Shown in pieces: positions 25,500 through 33,883 of a stretch of 53,763 nt of DNA; positions within the stretch are counted from its first letter, which is position 1; the number at the start of each line of letters is the position of its first letter. A program made the translations under genes and the position numbers. The notes beneath the pieces are model-generated. The model was given only the letters and a program-made list of their open reading frames with translations, was not told where the DNA came from and made no database searches. This stretch comes from an uncultured Muribaculaceae bacterium (GTDB lineage: Bacteria > Bacteroidota > Bacteroidia > Bacteroidales > Muribaculaceae): the NCBI GenBank assembly GCA_904501735.1, contig CAJGBY010000015.1, positions 1 through 53,763 on the forward strand, given 5' to 3'.

Positions 25500-25763
25500 A
25501 TGAATAACCACACAAAGAAATTTAGCAGAATTTTAATGGTAATTGCTTTACTACTTGCAAGTGTTGCAGGTGGTGAGTTCGTTATGAACTCAAGTGAGGC
25601 AAAGAGTGATGTAAAAGTATATGTTTGCAAAGGTCCAAATGCAAAGCGTTATCACAAATCACCTGATTGTTGGGGACTGAAAAGTTGTTCGGTAGTGATT
25701 AAGAAGGTATCGAGAACTGAAGCTATTGACATGGGCAGAACCCCATGCAAGAGATGTTATTGA
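25500..25763 (+). CDS. Small secreted protein with a KxYHxxxxC...PCxxC motif
   Basis: 87 residues. A signal peptide (hydrophobic run 12-24) precedes a compact domain, VYVCKGPNAKRYHKSPDCWGL to the terminal TPCKRCY. The pattern of a Tyr-His, a Cys about five residues on and a closing Pro-Cys-x-x-Cys resembles the small domain found after micrococcal nucleases and in many short secreted bacterial proteins. It probably binds a metal through its Cys and His residues. No nuclease domain accompanies it here. First gene of a likely cluster through 27147. Confidence 0.7.
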   Translation: MNNHTKKFSRILMVIALLLASVAGGEFVMNSSEAKSDVKVYVCKGPNAKRYHKSPDCWGLKSCSVVIKKVSRTEAIDMGRTPCKRCY

Positions 25764-25789
25764 AAGATTTAAATTAATAGGGGAATATA

Positions 25790-26089
25790 ATGAAATACTT
25801 GAAATTAATAGTGGCAGTGGCAATGATAGCTTGCTTGTTACCAATGCCTTATGGATTTTATACACTTGTGAGATTTTTTGCAATGGTCATATTTGCAGTA
25901 TTTGCATATCAATATTATCAAAAGCATTGTAAGCCACTTTCAATAACATTTGGTGCGTTTGCATTATTGTTTCAACCATTTGTGAAGATTGTTCTTGGGC
26001 GTGGTGTATGGAATGTAGTTGACATAGTGGTTGCTATTTTATTGGTAGTTCTATGGTACAAAGAAAATAAAAAGAATGAAACTAATTAA
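25790..26089 (+). CDS. Small membrane protein (DUF6804-like)
   Basis: 99 residues with three to four membrane segments: 1-20, 25-43, 50-66 and 76-90. The run LLPMPYGFYTLVRFFAM, the middle LLFQPFVKIVLGRGVWNVVD and the short charged tail match my memory of DUF6804, a family common in Bacteroidota with no assigned function. It overlaps the start of the next ORF by 14 bases, indicating co-transcription. Confidence 0.7.
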   Translation: MKYLKLIVAVAMIACLLPMPYGFYTLVRFFAMVIFAVFAYQYYQKHCKPLSITFGAFALLFQPFVKIVLGRGVWNVVDIVVAILLVVLWYKENKKNETN

Positions 26090-26465
26090 GCGATTGTTTT
26101 TGCTGGGAGTGGCAATGGGTGTTGGCTTGTTGCTGATGCTTGTGGAGGCTGGCATACCTGATAGTGTGATATATCTTGATTATGCAGGATTTCGCACACT
26201 TGATTCGGTGGTTAGAGCAAAGGAAATTTTCGGTCAAACGAGCATTACAATAATATCTCAACGCTTTCATAACGAGCGTGCATTGCGCTTGGCTGATTAT
26301 TGTGGCGTTGAAGCTGTGGGCTATTGCGCTGAAGATGTAACATTGGTGTCGAAGAAAGTGGAAATTGAGATTGTGCGTGAGTCGCTTGCTCGTGTAAAAA
26401 TGTATATCGATATGCTAAGAGGAAAGCAACCTAAATTCCTCGGAGAAAAGATTGAGATAAAGTAA
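26076..26465 (+). pseudogene. Internally deleted SanA/ElyC (DUF218) relative
   Basis: 129 residues, against about 200 expected for a SanA-like protein. The N-terminal membrane helix (residues 5-22) runs directly into AGIPDSVIYLDYAGFRTLDS, which belongs to the second half of the DUF218 domain. The first half, carrying the strand equivalent to GLLLATSP and the SGGD turn, is missing. The frame is intact across the junction near 26142-26153. The remaining part aligns with the complete relative at 2722-3969 (ISQRFHNERAL versus ISQKYHNKRAI). It is most simply a decaying in-frame deletion product. A functional mini-version cannot be excluded because no stop codons or frameshifts follow. Confidence 0.75.
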
Positions 26466-26490
26466 TTTAATTAAGAAAAAATAGTGTGAT

Positions 26491-27147
26491 ATGAAAAAAA
26501 GTGTTTTTATGGCGTGCATGTGTGCGCTTGCGTTAAATGTGGCGTGTTTGTCAAAAGCAAGCTCGGAGACTGAGATTAGTGCCGATACCAATGCATTGCA
26601 AGGTACAATTGTAGAGACTGAAGGTTCAAAGAAGTATGAAAATGAGTATTACTCACTTACTGTACCTAATGATTGGGAGATAACTGAGAGTATTTACGAT
26701 CGTAGGCCAGGATTAGAAAAATTCACTCCTAATGAAGTGATGACACTAAGTCAGCATGAGGTGTGTTTTGAAGGTGATAATGTGTTGGTGAAAATTGTGA
26801 AATCAAATTATAAGTTCGATAAACCAATTGAGTTTTATGCTGGATTATCTGTGTTGTCGAAGGGGCTTATGGATGCCGGTGAGTATAATGGAGTTATAGA
26901 GCAAATAACAGAAAAGCAACCATATAGATACACGCATTATGAACAATTAGATTCAATGCAAATTTCTGGTAGAGAAGCAATTGCGCTTTTGTTTTTGATT
27001 GTTCAAGATAATGAAGAAGAATTGGCACAACTGCAATATGTAGTAAAGAATGATAATAGAGATGTGTTCTATGTAAATGCTACATTTGGATCTGAAAAGG
27101 GTTATGATTTAGGAGACATTATACTCAAATCATTTAAGTTGAAATAA
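26491..27147 (+). CDS. Exported protein of unknown function
   Basis: 218 residues. An N-terminal signal is present, with a possible but weak lipobox (LNVAC, Cys19). The mature part contains YYSLTVPNDWEI, a beta-rich start seen in PsbP/DUF1795-like stress proteins, then several strand-helix units ending FYVNATFGSEKGYDLGDIILKSFKLK. That resemblance is loose. It lies 26 bases after the deleted SanA relative and precedes a bidirectional terminator, so it is the last gene of the cluster beginning at 25500. Confidence 0.6.
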   Translation: MKKSVFMACMCALALNVACLSKASSETEISADTNALQGTIVETEGSKKYENEYYSLTVPNDWEITESIYDRRPGLEKFTPNEVMTLSQHEVCFEGDNVLVKIVKSNYKFDKPIEFYAGLSVLSKGLMDAGEYNGVIEQITEKQPYRYTHYEQLDSMQISGREAIALLFLIVQDNEEELAQLQYVVKNDNRDVFYVNATFGSEKGYDLGDIILKSFKLK

Positions 27148-27168
27148 AAGATAGAGATATAAGAAACT

Positions 27169-27202
27169 AAAGGGTTGACTTCGATGTAGAAGCCAACCCT
27201 TT
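27169..27202. terminator. Bidirectional terminator
   Basis: AAAGGGTTGACTTC (27169-27182) pairs with GAAGCCAACCCTTT (27189-27202) with one mismatch. It lies between converging genes. T-runs are short. Confidence 0.75.
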
Positions 27203-27225
27203 GTGTTATGAATTGATTTGTGGGA

Positions 27226-28428
27226 TTATAATGCAAGGTTCTTGCGAATCTTTTCAGGGATTACATTCTTGTTTACAGTGATGTTAAGAGTCTTTGCAAG
27301 GAAATAAGCTTCGCTTACATAGATGAATCCTTTGTAGATTTGGTTAGTGTCCCAAGAGTTTTGCACTTTGTAGTAGCGGTTGCCGTCTTGGTCAACAGCC
27401 GAACCAACGATTACCATACCGTGGTCGTCGGTTGTTTGGTAGTTGTCGAACCATTCTTGACGCATTTCTTGAGTAACCTTGATTTCAGGAACATATCCAT
27501 GGAAATTGTAGCGTTCTTTTTCGCGATCTTTGTCAGAAAGAGCAGTCCAACGAGCAAGTTCTGTACCTTCAAGAGTGTCGGCAGTCTTTTCAGCAGGCAT
27601 AAGAGCTACACCATTTTTCCATTGCCAACCCTTTTCGCTTACATCGGCAGCCCAAGCTACAGTGTGACCTTTCTTGATAGCATTGTCAACAATAGCCTTC
27701 ATTTCTTCCATCTTCACATTGTGGTATTGTCCCCAAATCCAGTTGTCGGCTACTTCAAGCGCGAAAGTAGTGTAGAATGGGTGGTGAGTGAACGATGTGA
27801 TAGCTACATAGTCGTTCATGTCGATACCAAGAGATTCAGCGTAAGACTTAGAAGTGTATTCTTTGCCATCAACAGTGAAAGTAGCTGGGATTTCGCCAAG
27901 ATAAGCATCAAGGATGCCATCAAGACCTTTTAGCCAAGCTGTAGAATATTTTGCTTTCTTACGATTCTTAAGAGCATCGATATAAGCCTTAAGACCATCG
28001 GTCATTTCATAGTGGTCGTGCTTTGCTTCGCCATATTCAAGACCCTTGTAAGCTTCTTCAGGCATCATGCCATAGCGTTCCCAAATGTAAGGAACATCAA
28101 GGTGGCTACCACCTTGTTCAAAGTGGATTTGTCCGTTTGTGCGAATGTAACGAACAGCCTTGTCGTGATAGCACTTGTAAACGACAAACATTTCAGAAAG
28201 ATTTACTTCCTTGCCAGTGGCTTTAATAATTTCGTTTTCAAGGAAAGTGTTAGCCGAGAAGCACCAACAAGTTCCTGACTTGTTTTGGTTAGTAACAGGA
28301 GTAGATTTAGCTACTTTTACATCGGTAAATTTAAATCCTGTGCTGTCTGAATTCACTACTTCTTGTGCATTAGTAGAAAAAACAGTAGATGCAAGAGCAA
28401 CAGCACTAATTAAAGCATATTTTTTCAT
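27226..28428 (-). CDS. C1-family (bleomycin hydrolase-type) cysteine aminopeptidase, exported
   Basis: 400 residues, with a signal peptide of about 21 residues, unlike the cytoplasmic PepC proteins of Firmicutes. Papain-fold active site: Gln48 and Cys54 in NQNKSGTCWCF, His336 in DDHGMVIVG, Asn357 in VQNSWD. Bleomycin hydrolase-type enzymes remove N-terminal residues and often form hexamers. In the periplasm it would trim peptides imported for nutrition. It is monocistronic, with a promoter box at 28458-28465 and a terminator shared with the converging gene. Confidence 0.88.
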   Translation of the reverse strand: MKKYALISAVALASTVFSTNAQEVVNSDSTGFKFTDVKVAKSTPVTNQNKSGTCWCFSANTFLENEIIKATGKEVNLSEMFVVYKCYHDKAVRYIRTNGQIHFEQGGSHLDVPYIWERYGMMPEEAYKGLEYGEAKHDHYEMTDGLKAYIDALKNRKKAKYSTAWLKGLDGILDAYLGEIPATFTVDGKEYTSKSYAESLGIDMNDYVAITSFTHHPFYTTFALEVADNWIWGQYHNVKMEEMKAIVDNAIKKGHTVAWAADVSEKGWQWKNGVALMPAEKTADTLEGTELARWTALSDKDREKERYNFHGYVPEIKVTQEMRQEWFDNYQTTDDHGMVIVGSAVDQDGNRYYKVQNSWDTNQIYKGFIYVSEAYFLAKTLNITVNKNVIPEKIRKNLAL

Positions 28429-28457
28429 AATGATAAATTGTGTTTAAATTTTGAATA

Positions 28458-28465
28458 CAAAAGTA
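28458..28465 (-). promoter_or_regulatory. Promoter -7 box for the aminopeptidase
   Basis: TACTTTTG on the minus strand, 29 bases before the ATG at 28428. Confidence 0.5.
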
Positions 28466-28518
28466 CGAAAAAAAGTCAATTTGCTGAAAAAAAGTTATGA
28501 AATGTAGTCTATAATTCG

Positions 28519-28526
28519 TAATTTTG
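28519..28526 (+). promoter_or_regulatory. Promoter -7 box for the OmpA lipoprotein
   Basis: TAATTTTG, 40 bases before the ATG at 28567; no well-spaced -33 box. Confidence 0.5.
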
Positions 28527-28566
28527 TATTAGAAATGAAACAATATAAAAAATAAATAGACTATTT

Positions 28567-29265
28567 ATGAAGAAAATTTTAAGTATTACAGTTAGCGCTG
28601 CATTGTTGTTGGGTTCAACAGCATGTACTGCAATTCAAAACGCGTCTAACCAACAAAAAGGTGCAGTTATCGGAACAGCCGGTGGTGCTGCAGTAGGTGC
28701 AGGTATTGGTGCATTGATTGGTGGTGGTAAGGGCGCATTGATTGGTGGTGTGCTTGGAACAGCTGCAGGTGCAACAGCAGGTGTGCTTATCGGTAAGAAG
28801 ATGGATAAGCAAAAAGAAGAACTTGCTAAGATTGAAGGTGCACAAGTGGAATCGGTAACCGACCAAAATAACCTACAAGCAATCAAGGTAACATTTGATA
28901 GTGGTATCTTGTTTGGTTTCAATAAGAGTAATCTAAGTGCATCGGCAAAGGAATCTTTGGACAAGTTTGCAGTGTCATTGAAGGAAAATCCATCAACAGA
29001 TGTTGCAATCTATGGTTATACTGATAATGTGGGTACACTAGAAGCAAATAAGAAGGTTTCAAATCAACGCGCGCAAGCAGTACAACAATATTTGACTAAT
29101 GCTGGTGTTCCTTCAGCTCGTTTGACAGCTCAAGGTTTTGCATGGGATAACCCAGTAGCAAGCAATGATACTGAAGCAGGTCGCGCACAAAATCGTCGTG
29201 TAGAAATCTATATCACAGCTAATCAAGAAATGGTTGACCAAGCTAACGCTGGTACATTGAAGTAA
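28567..29265 (+). CDS. OmpA-family lipoprotein with glycine zipper (YiaD-like)
   Basis: 232 residues. A lipoprotein signal ends at Cys20 (GSTAC). A glycine-zipper segment at about 35-77, alternating Gly, Ala, Ile and Leu, can insert in membranes. The OmpA C-terminal peptidoglycan-binding domain covers about 105-220, with ILFGFNKSNLSASAKESL, YGYTDNVGT, NQRAQAVQQYL, GVPSARLTAQGFAWDNPVA and AQNRRVEIYI. It tethers the outer membrane to peptidoglycan. The gene is monocistronic, with its own promoter and terminator. Confidence 0.92.
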   Translation: MKKILSITVSAALLLGSTACTAIQNASNQQKGAVIGTAGGAAVGAGIGALIGGGKGALIGGVLGTAAGATAGVLIGKKMDKQKEELAKIEGAQVESVTDQNNLQAIKVTFDSGILFGFNKSNLSASAKESLDKFAVSLKENPSTDVAIYGYTDNVGTLEANKKVSNQRAQAVQQYLTNAGVPSARLTAQGFAWDNPVASNDTEAGRAQNRRVEIYITANQEMVDQANAGTLK

Positions 29266-29292
29266 GCGATAAGTAAATAGATTGATAATAAG

Positions 29293-29334
29293 AAAGTGAT
29301 GCTAAAATTTAGATTTAGCATCACTTTTTGTTTT
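29293..29334 (+). terminator. Rho-independent terminator
   Basis: AAAGTGATGCTAAA (29293-29306) pairs perfectly with TTTAGCATCACTTT (29314-29327), followed by a T-rich run. Confidence 0.88.
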
Positions 29335-29357
29335 TAGATGGTAAATAAATAGGAGTT

Positions 29358-30092
29358 TTATTTACCATTATAATGTTTGAAGATTGTTACTACTTCGTTG
29401 CGAAGGTAGGGGAGGTCGATAAGGTGATAGCGGCCATTGTTGGGGTGAAAAACAGCTAATCGGTTTTGTGAAACATTTATGCCGTAGTTTTTCTCAAGAA
29501 TGTATCGATATATGCTCACTTGCAAAGCATAGTGCCAATAGGTGGTGTCACTGATGTGAGAAATAGGTGGCAATGCAGTCTTATGGAAAGGACTGTCGCA
29601 TTCAACGCATCCGTTCATGATGAGTTTTTCGCTTCGCTTCCAATCATAGATAGTAAATATGCCATCGGAATATTCAAGAAAATCGAGAGTGCCTGCTATG
29701 CCATATTCTTCATCGAAAATACGCCATTCGGTGCGATAAGGATGTAGTGTGTGGTGAGCAGTGAATTGTAGAAAGAGGTCGAAGGTATCATCGCTTTGAC
29801 TTTCGATACCCATATAGTGCTTTTCGATTTTGTCGTGCATAGCCGTGCCTAAATCGCGTGCGCGTTGAGCATTCTCTTCCCATCGAGCTTTTAGCTGCTC
29901 GGGAGTGATACCTAATTTAGGCGCTTTGCGAGCAGCCCAATAGTCGGCGTCAAACTTTTCGAAATATTCATCTACAAGCGTTGTAACCGAAATCATAGGT
30001 TTTCCATTGAGAGTGTAGATGTGTTTCTCTTCGTCGAAATGTAGTAGAGTGTCGCGCTGATGTGCATTGCGCGAGTTGTAATTGTGAGGCAT
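29358..30092 (-). CDS. Standalone PD-(D/E)XK nuclease-superfamily protein
   Basis: 244 residues from the ATG at 30092; the frame extends to a less likely GTG at 30116. It shows the RecB/Cas4-type arrangement: GTAMHDKIEKH, a Glu in YRTEWRIF, the catalytic Asp in IAGTLDFLEY, DWKRSEK as the D/E-x-K motif, and QVSIYRYILEKNYG as the motif IV helix. Such proteins cut DNA, often as exonucleases in recombination, repair or phage systems. No helicase, Cas or recombinase gene is beside it and no CxxC iron-sulphur cluster is visible, so its pathway is open. It sits directly after the carB terminator. Confidence 0.78.
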   Translation of the reverse strand: MPHNYNSRNAHQRDTLLHFDEEKHIYTLNGKPMISVTTLVDEYFEKFDADYWAARKAPKLGITPEQLKARWEENAQRARDLGTAMHDKIEKHYMGIESQSDDTFDLFLQFTAHHTLHPYRTEWRIFDEEYGIAGTLDFLEYSDGIFTIYDWKRSEKLIMNGCVECDSPFHKTALPPISHISDTTYWHYALQVSIYRYILEKNYGINVSQNRLAVFHPNNGRYHLIDLPYLRNEVVTIFKHYNGK

Positions 30093-30107
30093 AATAAATA
30101 GATTTGA

Positions 30108-30142
30108 AAAAGACACCCCAAAAGTTTTGGGCTTTTGGGGTG
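30108..30142 (-). terminator. Rho-independent terminator of carB
   Basis: On the minus strand CACCCCAAAAG (30142-30132) pairs perfectly with CTTTTGGGGTG (30124-30114), followed by TCTTTTT. Confidence 0.88.
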
Positions 30143-30169
30143 CTCAGTATTTAATATTTATCTTGTCGA

Positions 30170-33100
30170 TTAATATTCGTTCCAAGATGAGATGTTGATG
30201 TCGCTGATAGGCTTGTTAGTGAAAGCTCTAATGTAGGCAGCGGCAAGACGAGCATTTGTCAACAATGGAATGTTGTGGTCGATAGCTGAACGACGAATGC
30301 GATAACCATTTGTCAACTCACGCTTGCTATGGTTCTTAGGAATGTTGATTACCAAGTCGATAGAGTGGTTAGCAATAAGGTTAAGAACATTTTCGCCTTC
30401 TTCATCAGGCCAGCACACTGGATGAGCCTTTACGCCATTTGATTCAAGGAATTTAGCAGTTCCTTCGGTAGCATAAAGTTTGTAACCATTCTTGTCGAGC
30501 ATCTTACAGCAGTCAAGCATATCAACTTTACCACGAACATCGCCTGAAGAAACAAGCACAGCCTTTTCTTTGCTTGGAACATGGTGTCCTACAGAAATCA
30601 TTGCGTTCAAAAGTGCTTCGTCGAAATCGGCACCTAAGCAACCTACTTCACCAGTAGAAGACATGTCTACGCCAAGCACTGGGTCAGCCTTGTGAAGGCG
30701 AGCAAATGAGAATTGCGAAGCCTTGATACCGATGTAGTCGATGTCGAATGTTGAAGAATCAGCCTTATCAACTGGTTCGTTAAGCATGATGCGTGTAGCA
30801 GTTTCGATGAAATTGCGTTTCAAGATCTTAGAAACGAATGGGAAGCTACGAGAAGCACGCAAATTACATTCGATAACCTTTACATCGTTGTTCTTAGCAA
30901 GATATTGGATGTTGAAAGGACCAGAGATGTTAAGTTCCTTAGCAATCTTCTTACTGATGCGCTTGATGCGACGAGCAGTTTCCATATATATCTTTTGAGC
31001 AGGGAACACAAGTGTAGCGTCGCCAGAGTGAACACCAGCAAACTCGATGTGTTCAGAGATAGCATACTCAATGACTTCACCATTGCGTGCTACTGCGTCA
31101 AATTCGATTTCTTTAGCGTGTTGCAAGAATTCAGATACAACCACTGGGAATTCTTTAGATACTTTGGCTGCAGCACCAAGGAATTCGTACATTGATTCGT
31201 GGTCGTAGCATACATTCATAGCTGCACCTGATAATACATAACTTGGACGAATCAAAACAGGGAATCCTACTTCTTCAACAAACTTATCGATGTCGTCGAA
31301 ACTTGTCAATTCCTTCCAACGAGGTTGGTCGATGCCAAGGCTATCAAGCATAGCCGAGAATTTGTGACGATTTTCGGCACGGTCGATTGAAACTGGAGAT
31401 GTACCAAGGATAGGCACATTGCGACGATATAGTTTCATCGCAAGGTTGTTAGGAATTTGTCCACCTACCGATACGATAACACCGCGAGGCGATTCAAGAT
31501 CGATAACATCAAGTACGCGTTCGAAACTTAATTCGTCAAAGTATAGGCGGTCGCACATGTCGTAGTCGGTAGATACAGTTTCTGGGTTATAGTTGATCAT
31601 GATTGACTTATAACCAAGTTTGCGACAAGTGCTAACAGCGTTTACTGAACACCAGTCAAATTCAACAGAGCTACCAATGCGATAAGCACCCGAACCAAGA
31701 ACGATGATATTCTTTCCTGAATTGTAATCGTAAGAAATTTGGTGTGCATCGGCACCATATGTAACATATAGGTAGTTAGTCAAATCAGGATATTCAGAAG
31801 CAACTGTATTAATGCGGCATACCTTAGGAGTGATGTTAGAAGCTTTACGGTGTTCGCGAACGCGCAAAACATCAGCTTCATATCCACTTTCAGGATTTTC
31901 CACATAACGAGCTATTTGGAAGTCGCTAAATCCAAGACGCTTAGCTTCAGCAAGTACATCAGCAGGAAGGTCTTCGATCTTGTTGAAAGTCTTTAGCTTT
32001 TCAGCGTAGTCAACAATATTCTTAAGACGGCTCAAGAACCAAGGGTCGATTTTAGTAAGTTCTTCGATTCGTTCTACAGTGTAGCCCTTTTCGAAAGCTT
32101 GAGCGATAGCGAAGATACGAAGGTCTGTAGGGTGAGATAGTTCGTAATCAAGGTCTTTGAATTCGATGTCTTTGTTTCCAACGAAACCGTGCATGCCTTG
32201 ACCAATCATACGAAGACCCTTTTGAATGATTTCTTCAAAAGATTTACCAATAGACATGATTTCGCCTACTGATTTCATAGCTGAACCAATTTCGCGATCT
32301 ACACCAGCAAATTTAGTTAGGTCCCAACGAGGAATCTTAACAATCATGTAATCGACAGAAGGTGCAACATAAGCTGAGTTAGGAGTGCCCATTTCGCCGA
32401 TTTGGTCAAGAGAATAACCAAGAGCAAGTTTAGCTGCAACGAATGCCAATGGATAACCTGAAGCCTTAGAAGCAAGAGCAGAACTGCGACTTAGGCGAGC
32501 ATTGATTTCGATAATACGATAGTCATTAGTTTCGGCATTGAATGCATATTGGATGTTACATTCACCCACGATACCAATGTGGCGTACAACCTTGATAGCA
32601 ATTTCTTGTAGCATATTGATTTGCTCTTGAGTGAGCGAAACAATAGGAGCCACAACGATACTTTCACCAGTGTGAATACCAAGTGGGTCGAAGTTTTCCA
32701 TAGGAACGACAGTGAAACAGTGGTCGTTCTTGTCGCGAATTACTTCAAATTCGATTTCTTTCCAACCCTTCAAAGATTCTTCAACAAGAATTTGCTTAGA
32801 GTGTGCCAATGCGCTGTCGCAAAGTTCGTGGAATTCTTCGTCGTTATTACAAATACCAGAACCAAGACCGCCAAGAGCATAAGCTGAACGCACCATAACA
32901 GGGAAACCGATGCGGTGGGCAACTTCTACAGCATCTTCCATAGTTTCTACAGCTTGAGAAACTGGAGTCTTAGCTTGGATTTCGTCAAGTTTCTTAACAA
33001 ATAGATCGCGGTCTTCAGTAATCATAATAGCTTCAACTGAAGTACCAAGCACCTTAACACCATATTTTTCAAGAGTGCCATTTAGGTAAAGTTCAGTACC

Positions 33101-33388
33101 ACAATTTAACGCAGTTTGACCACCGAAAGCAAGTAAAATACCATCAGGTTTTTCCTTCTTGATAATCTCTTCAACAAAGTGAGGAGTGATAGGAAGGAAA
33201 TATACTTTGTCAGCAACACCCTCAGAAGTTTGGATAGTTGCGATATTAGGATTAATAAGAACGGTAGAAATACCTTCTTCACGAAGAGCCTTCAATGCTT
33301 GAGAACCAGAGTAGTCAAACTCACCTGCTTGCCCGATTTTTAGAGCACCTGAACCGAGCAATAATACTTTTTTAATTCCGTCGATCAT
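30170..33388 (-). CDS. carB: Carbamoyl-phosphate synthase large subunit
   Basis: 1072 residues, matching the normal length. It has two ATP-grasp halves (starting KKVLLLGSGALKIGQAGEFDYSGSQA and NIIVLGSGAYRIGSSVEFDW), the motif AFGGQTALNCG, YALGGLGSG, and a C-terminal MGS-like regulatory domain (LYATEGTAKFLESNG). It makes carbamoyl phosphate from bicarbonate, ammonia and two ATP for pyrimidine and arginine synthesis. It needs the glutaminase subunit CarA, which is not adjacent. The C-terminal domain normally receives allosteric effectors. The promoter is a full consensus at 33410-33441, with its own terminator, so carB is monocistronic here. Confidence 0.97.
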   Translation of the reverse strand: MIDGIKKVLLLGSGALKIGQAGEFDYSGSQALKALREEGISTVLINPNIATIQTSEGVADKVYFLPITPHFVEEIIKKEKPDGILLAFGGQTALNCGTELYLNGTLEKYGVKVLGTSVEAIMITEDRDLFVKKLDEIQAKTPVSQAVETMEDAVEVAHRIGFPVMVRSAYALGGLGSGICNNDEEFHELCDSALAHSKQILVEESLKGWKEIEFEVIRDKNDHCFTVVPMENFDPLGIHTGESIVVAPIVSLTQEQINMLQEIAIKVVRHIGIVGECNIQYAFNAETNDYRIIEINARLSRSSALASKASGYPLAFVAAKLALGYSLDQIGEMGTPNSAYVAPSVDYMIVKIPRWDLTKFAGVDREIGSAMKSVGEIMSIGKSFEEIIQKGLRMIGQGMHGFVGNKDIEFKDLDYELSHPTDLRIFAIAQAFEKGYTVERIEELTKIDPWFLSRLKNIVDYAEKLKTFNKIEDLPADVLAEAKRLGFSDFQIARYVENPESGYEADVLRVREHRKASNITPKVCRINTVASEYPDLTNYLYVTYGADAHQISYDYNSGKNIIVLGSGAYRIGSSVEFDWCSVNAVSTCRKLGYKSIMINYNPETVSTDYDMCDRLYFDELSFERVLDVIDLESPRGVIVSVGGQIPNNLAMKLYRRNVPILGTSPVSIDRAENRHKFSAMLDSLGIDQPRWKELTSFDDIDKFVEEVGFPVLIRPSYVLSGAAMNVCYDHESMYEFLGAAAKVSKEFPVVVSEFLQHAKEIEFDAVARNGEVIEYAISEHIEFAGVHSGDATLVFPAQKIYMETARRIKRISKKIAKELNISGPFNIQYLAKNNDVKVIECNLRASRSFPFVSKILKRNFIETATRIMLNEPVDKADSSTFDIDYIGIKASQFSFARLHKADPVLGVDMSSTGEVGCLGADFDEALLNAMISVGHHVPSKEKAVLVSSGDVRGKVDMLDCCKMLDKNGYKLYATEGTAKFLESNGVKAHPVCWPDEEGENVLNLIANHSIDLVINIPKNHSKRELTNGYRIRRSAIDHNIPLLTNARLAAAYIRAFTNKPISDINISSWNEY

Positions 33389-33409
33389 AATATAAAGAGT
33401 TTATTTGTG

Positions 33410-33441
33410 CAAATTTAATACATTAAATGTGGCATTACAAA
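33410..33441 (-). promoter_or_regulatory. Consensus promoter of carB
   Basis: Minus strand: TTTG (33441-33438), 20 bases, TAAATTTG (33417-33410), then 21 bases to the ATG. Confidence 0.75.
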
Positions 33442-33485
33442 TAACCACAAATCAAATTTCATTTAAAGGTAGATATTTCAGTATA

Positions 33486-33528
33486 AAAAATAAAATCCAC
33501 TGCCTTTGAAAAAAAGACGGTGGATTTT
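33486..33528 (-). terminator. Terminator of the PspC gene
   Basis: On the minus strand AAAATCCAC (33528-33520) pairs with GTGGATTTT (33500-33492), followed by a run of T. It separates the PspC gene from carB. Confidence 0.75.
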
Positions 33529-33555
33529 ATGTGAATTATATAGATTCATATCTAA

Positions 33556-33741
33556 TTAATCGGCTTTTGGCATTACTAAAGCGAAAATGAGATAGGCTAA
33601 AACACCAGTACCTCCTAAAATCACGAATAGCGCCCAAATGAGGCGAATAATAGAAGCATCAATACCGAAGTACTCACTCAGTCCTCCGCATACGCCGAAA
33701 ATTTTCTTGTTAACTGCTGATTTTTGAAATTTCTTTTGCAT
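33556..33741 (-). CDS. PspC-domain small membrane protein
   Basis: 61 residues, a minimal PspC domain: KIFGVCGGLSEYFGIDASIIRLIWALF leads into one hydrophobic segment ending LIFALVMPK. PspC proteins take part in the phage-shock envelope-stress response in enterobacteria. Short standalone versions in Bacteroidota have no defined partner, and no pspA or pspB is present here. The gene is monocistronic. Confidence 0.9.
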   Translation of the reverse strand: MQKKFQKSAVNKKIFGVCGGLSEYFGIDASIIRLIWALFVILGGTGVLAYLIFALVMPKAD

Positions 33742-33776
33742 ATAAAGATTTTTCTAAGTCATTTTTTAATCGAGTG

Positions 33777-33784
33777 CAAAGTTA
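33777..33784 (-). promoter_or_regulatory. Promoter -7 box for the PspC gene
   Basis: TAACTTTG on the minus strand, 35 bases before the ATG at 33741. Confidence 0.5.
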
Positions 33785-33883
33785 CTCAAAAAAACTGATA
33801 TTGTAAAATTTACAAAGTATTAAATATTTATAATTACAGCTCAAATCAATTATTTGTTTGCCCGCAATCGAATAATATAAGGA

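Noticed and set aside
27340..27933. 197-residue open frame on the plus strand
   Set aside because: Opposite the C1 aminopeptidase and without protein-like pattern.
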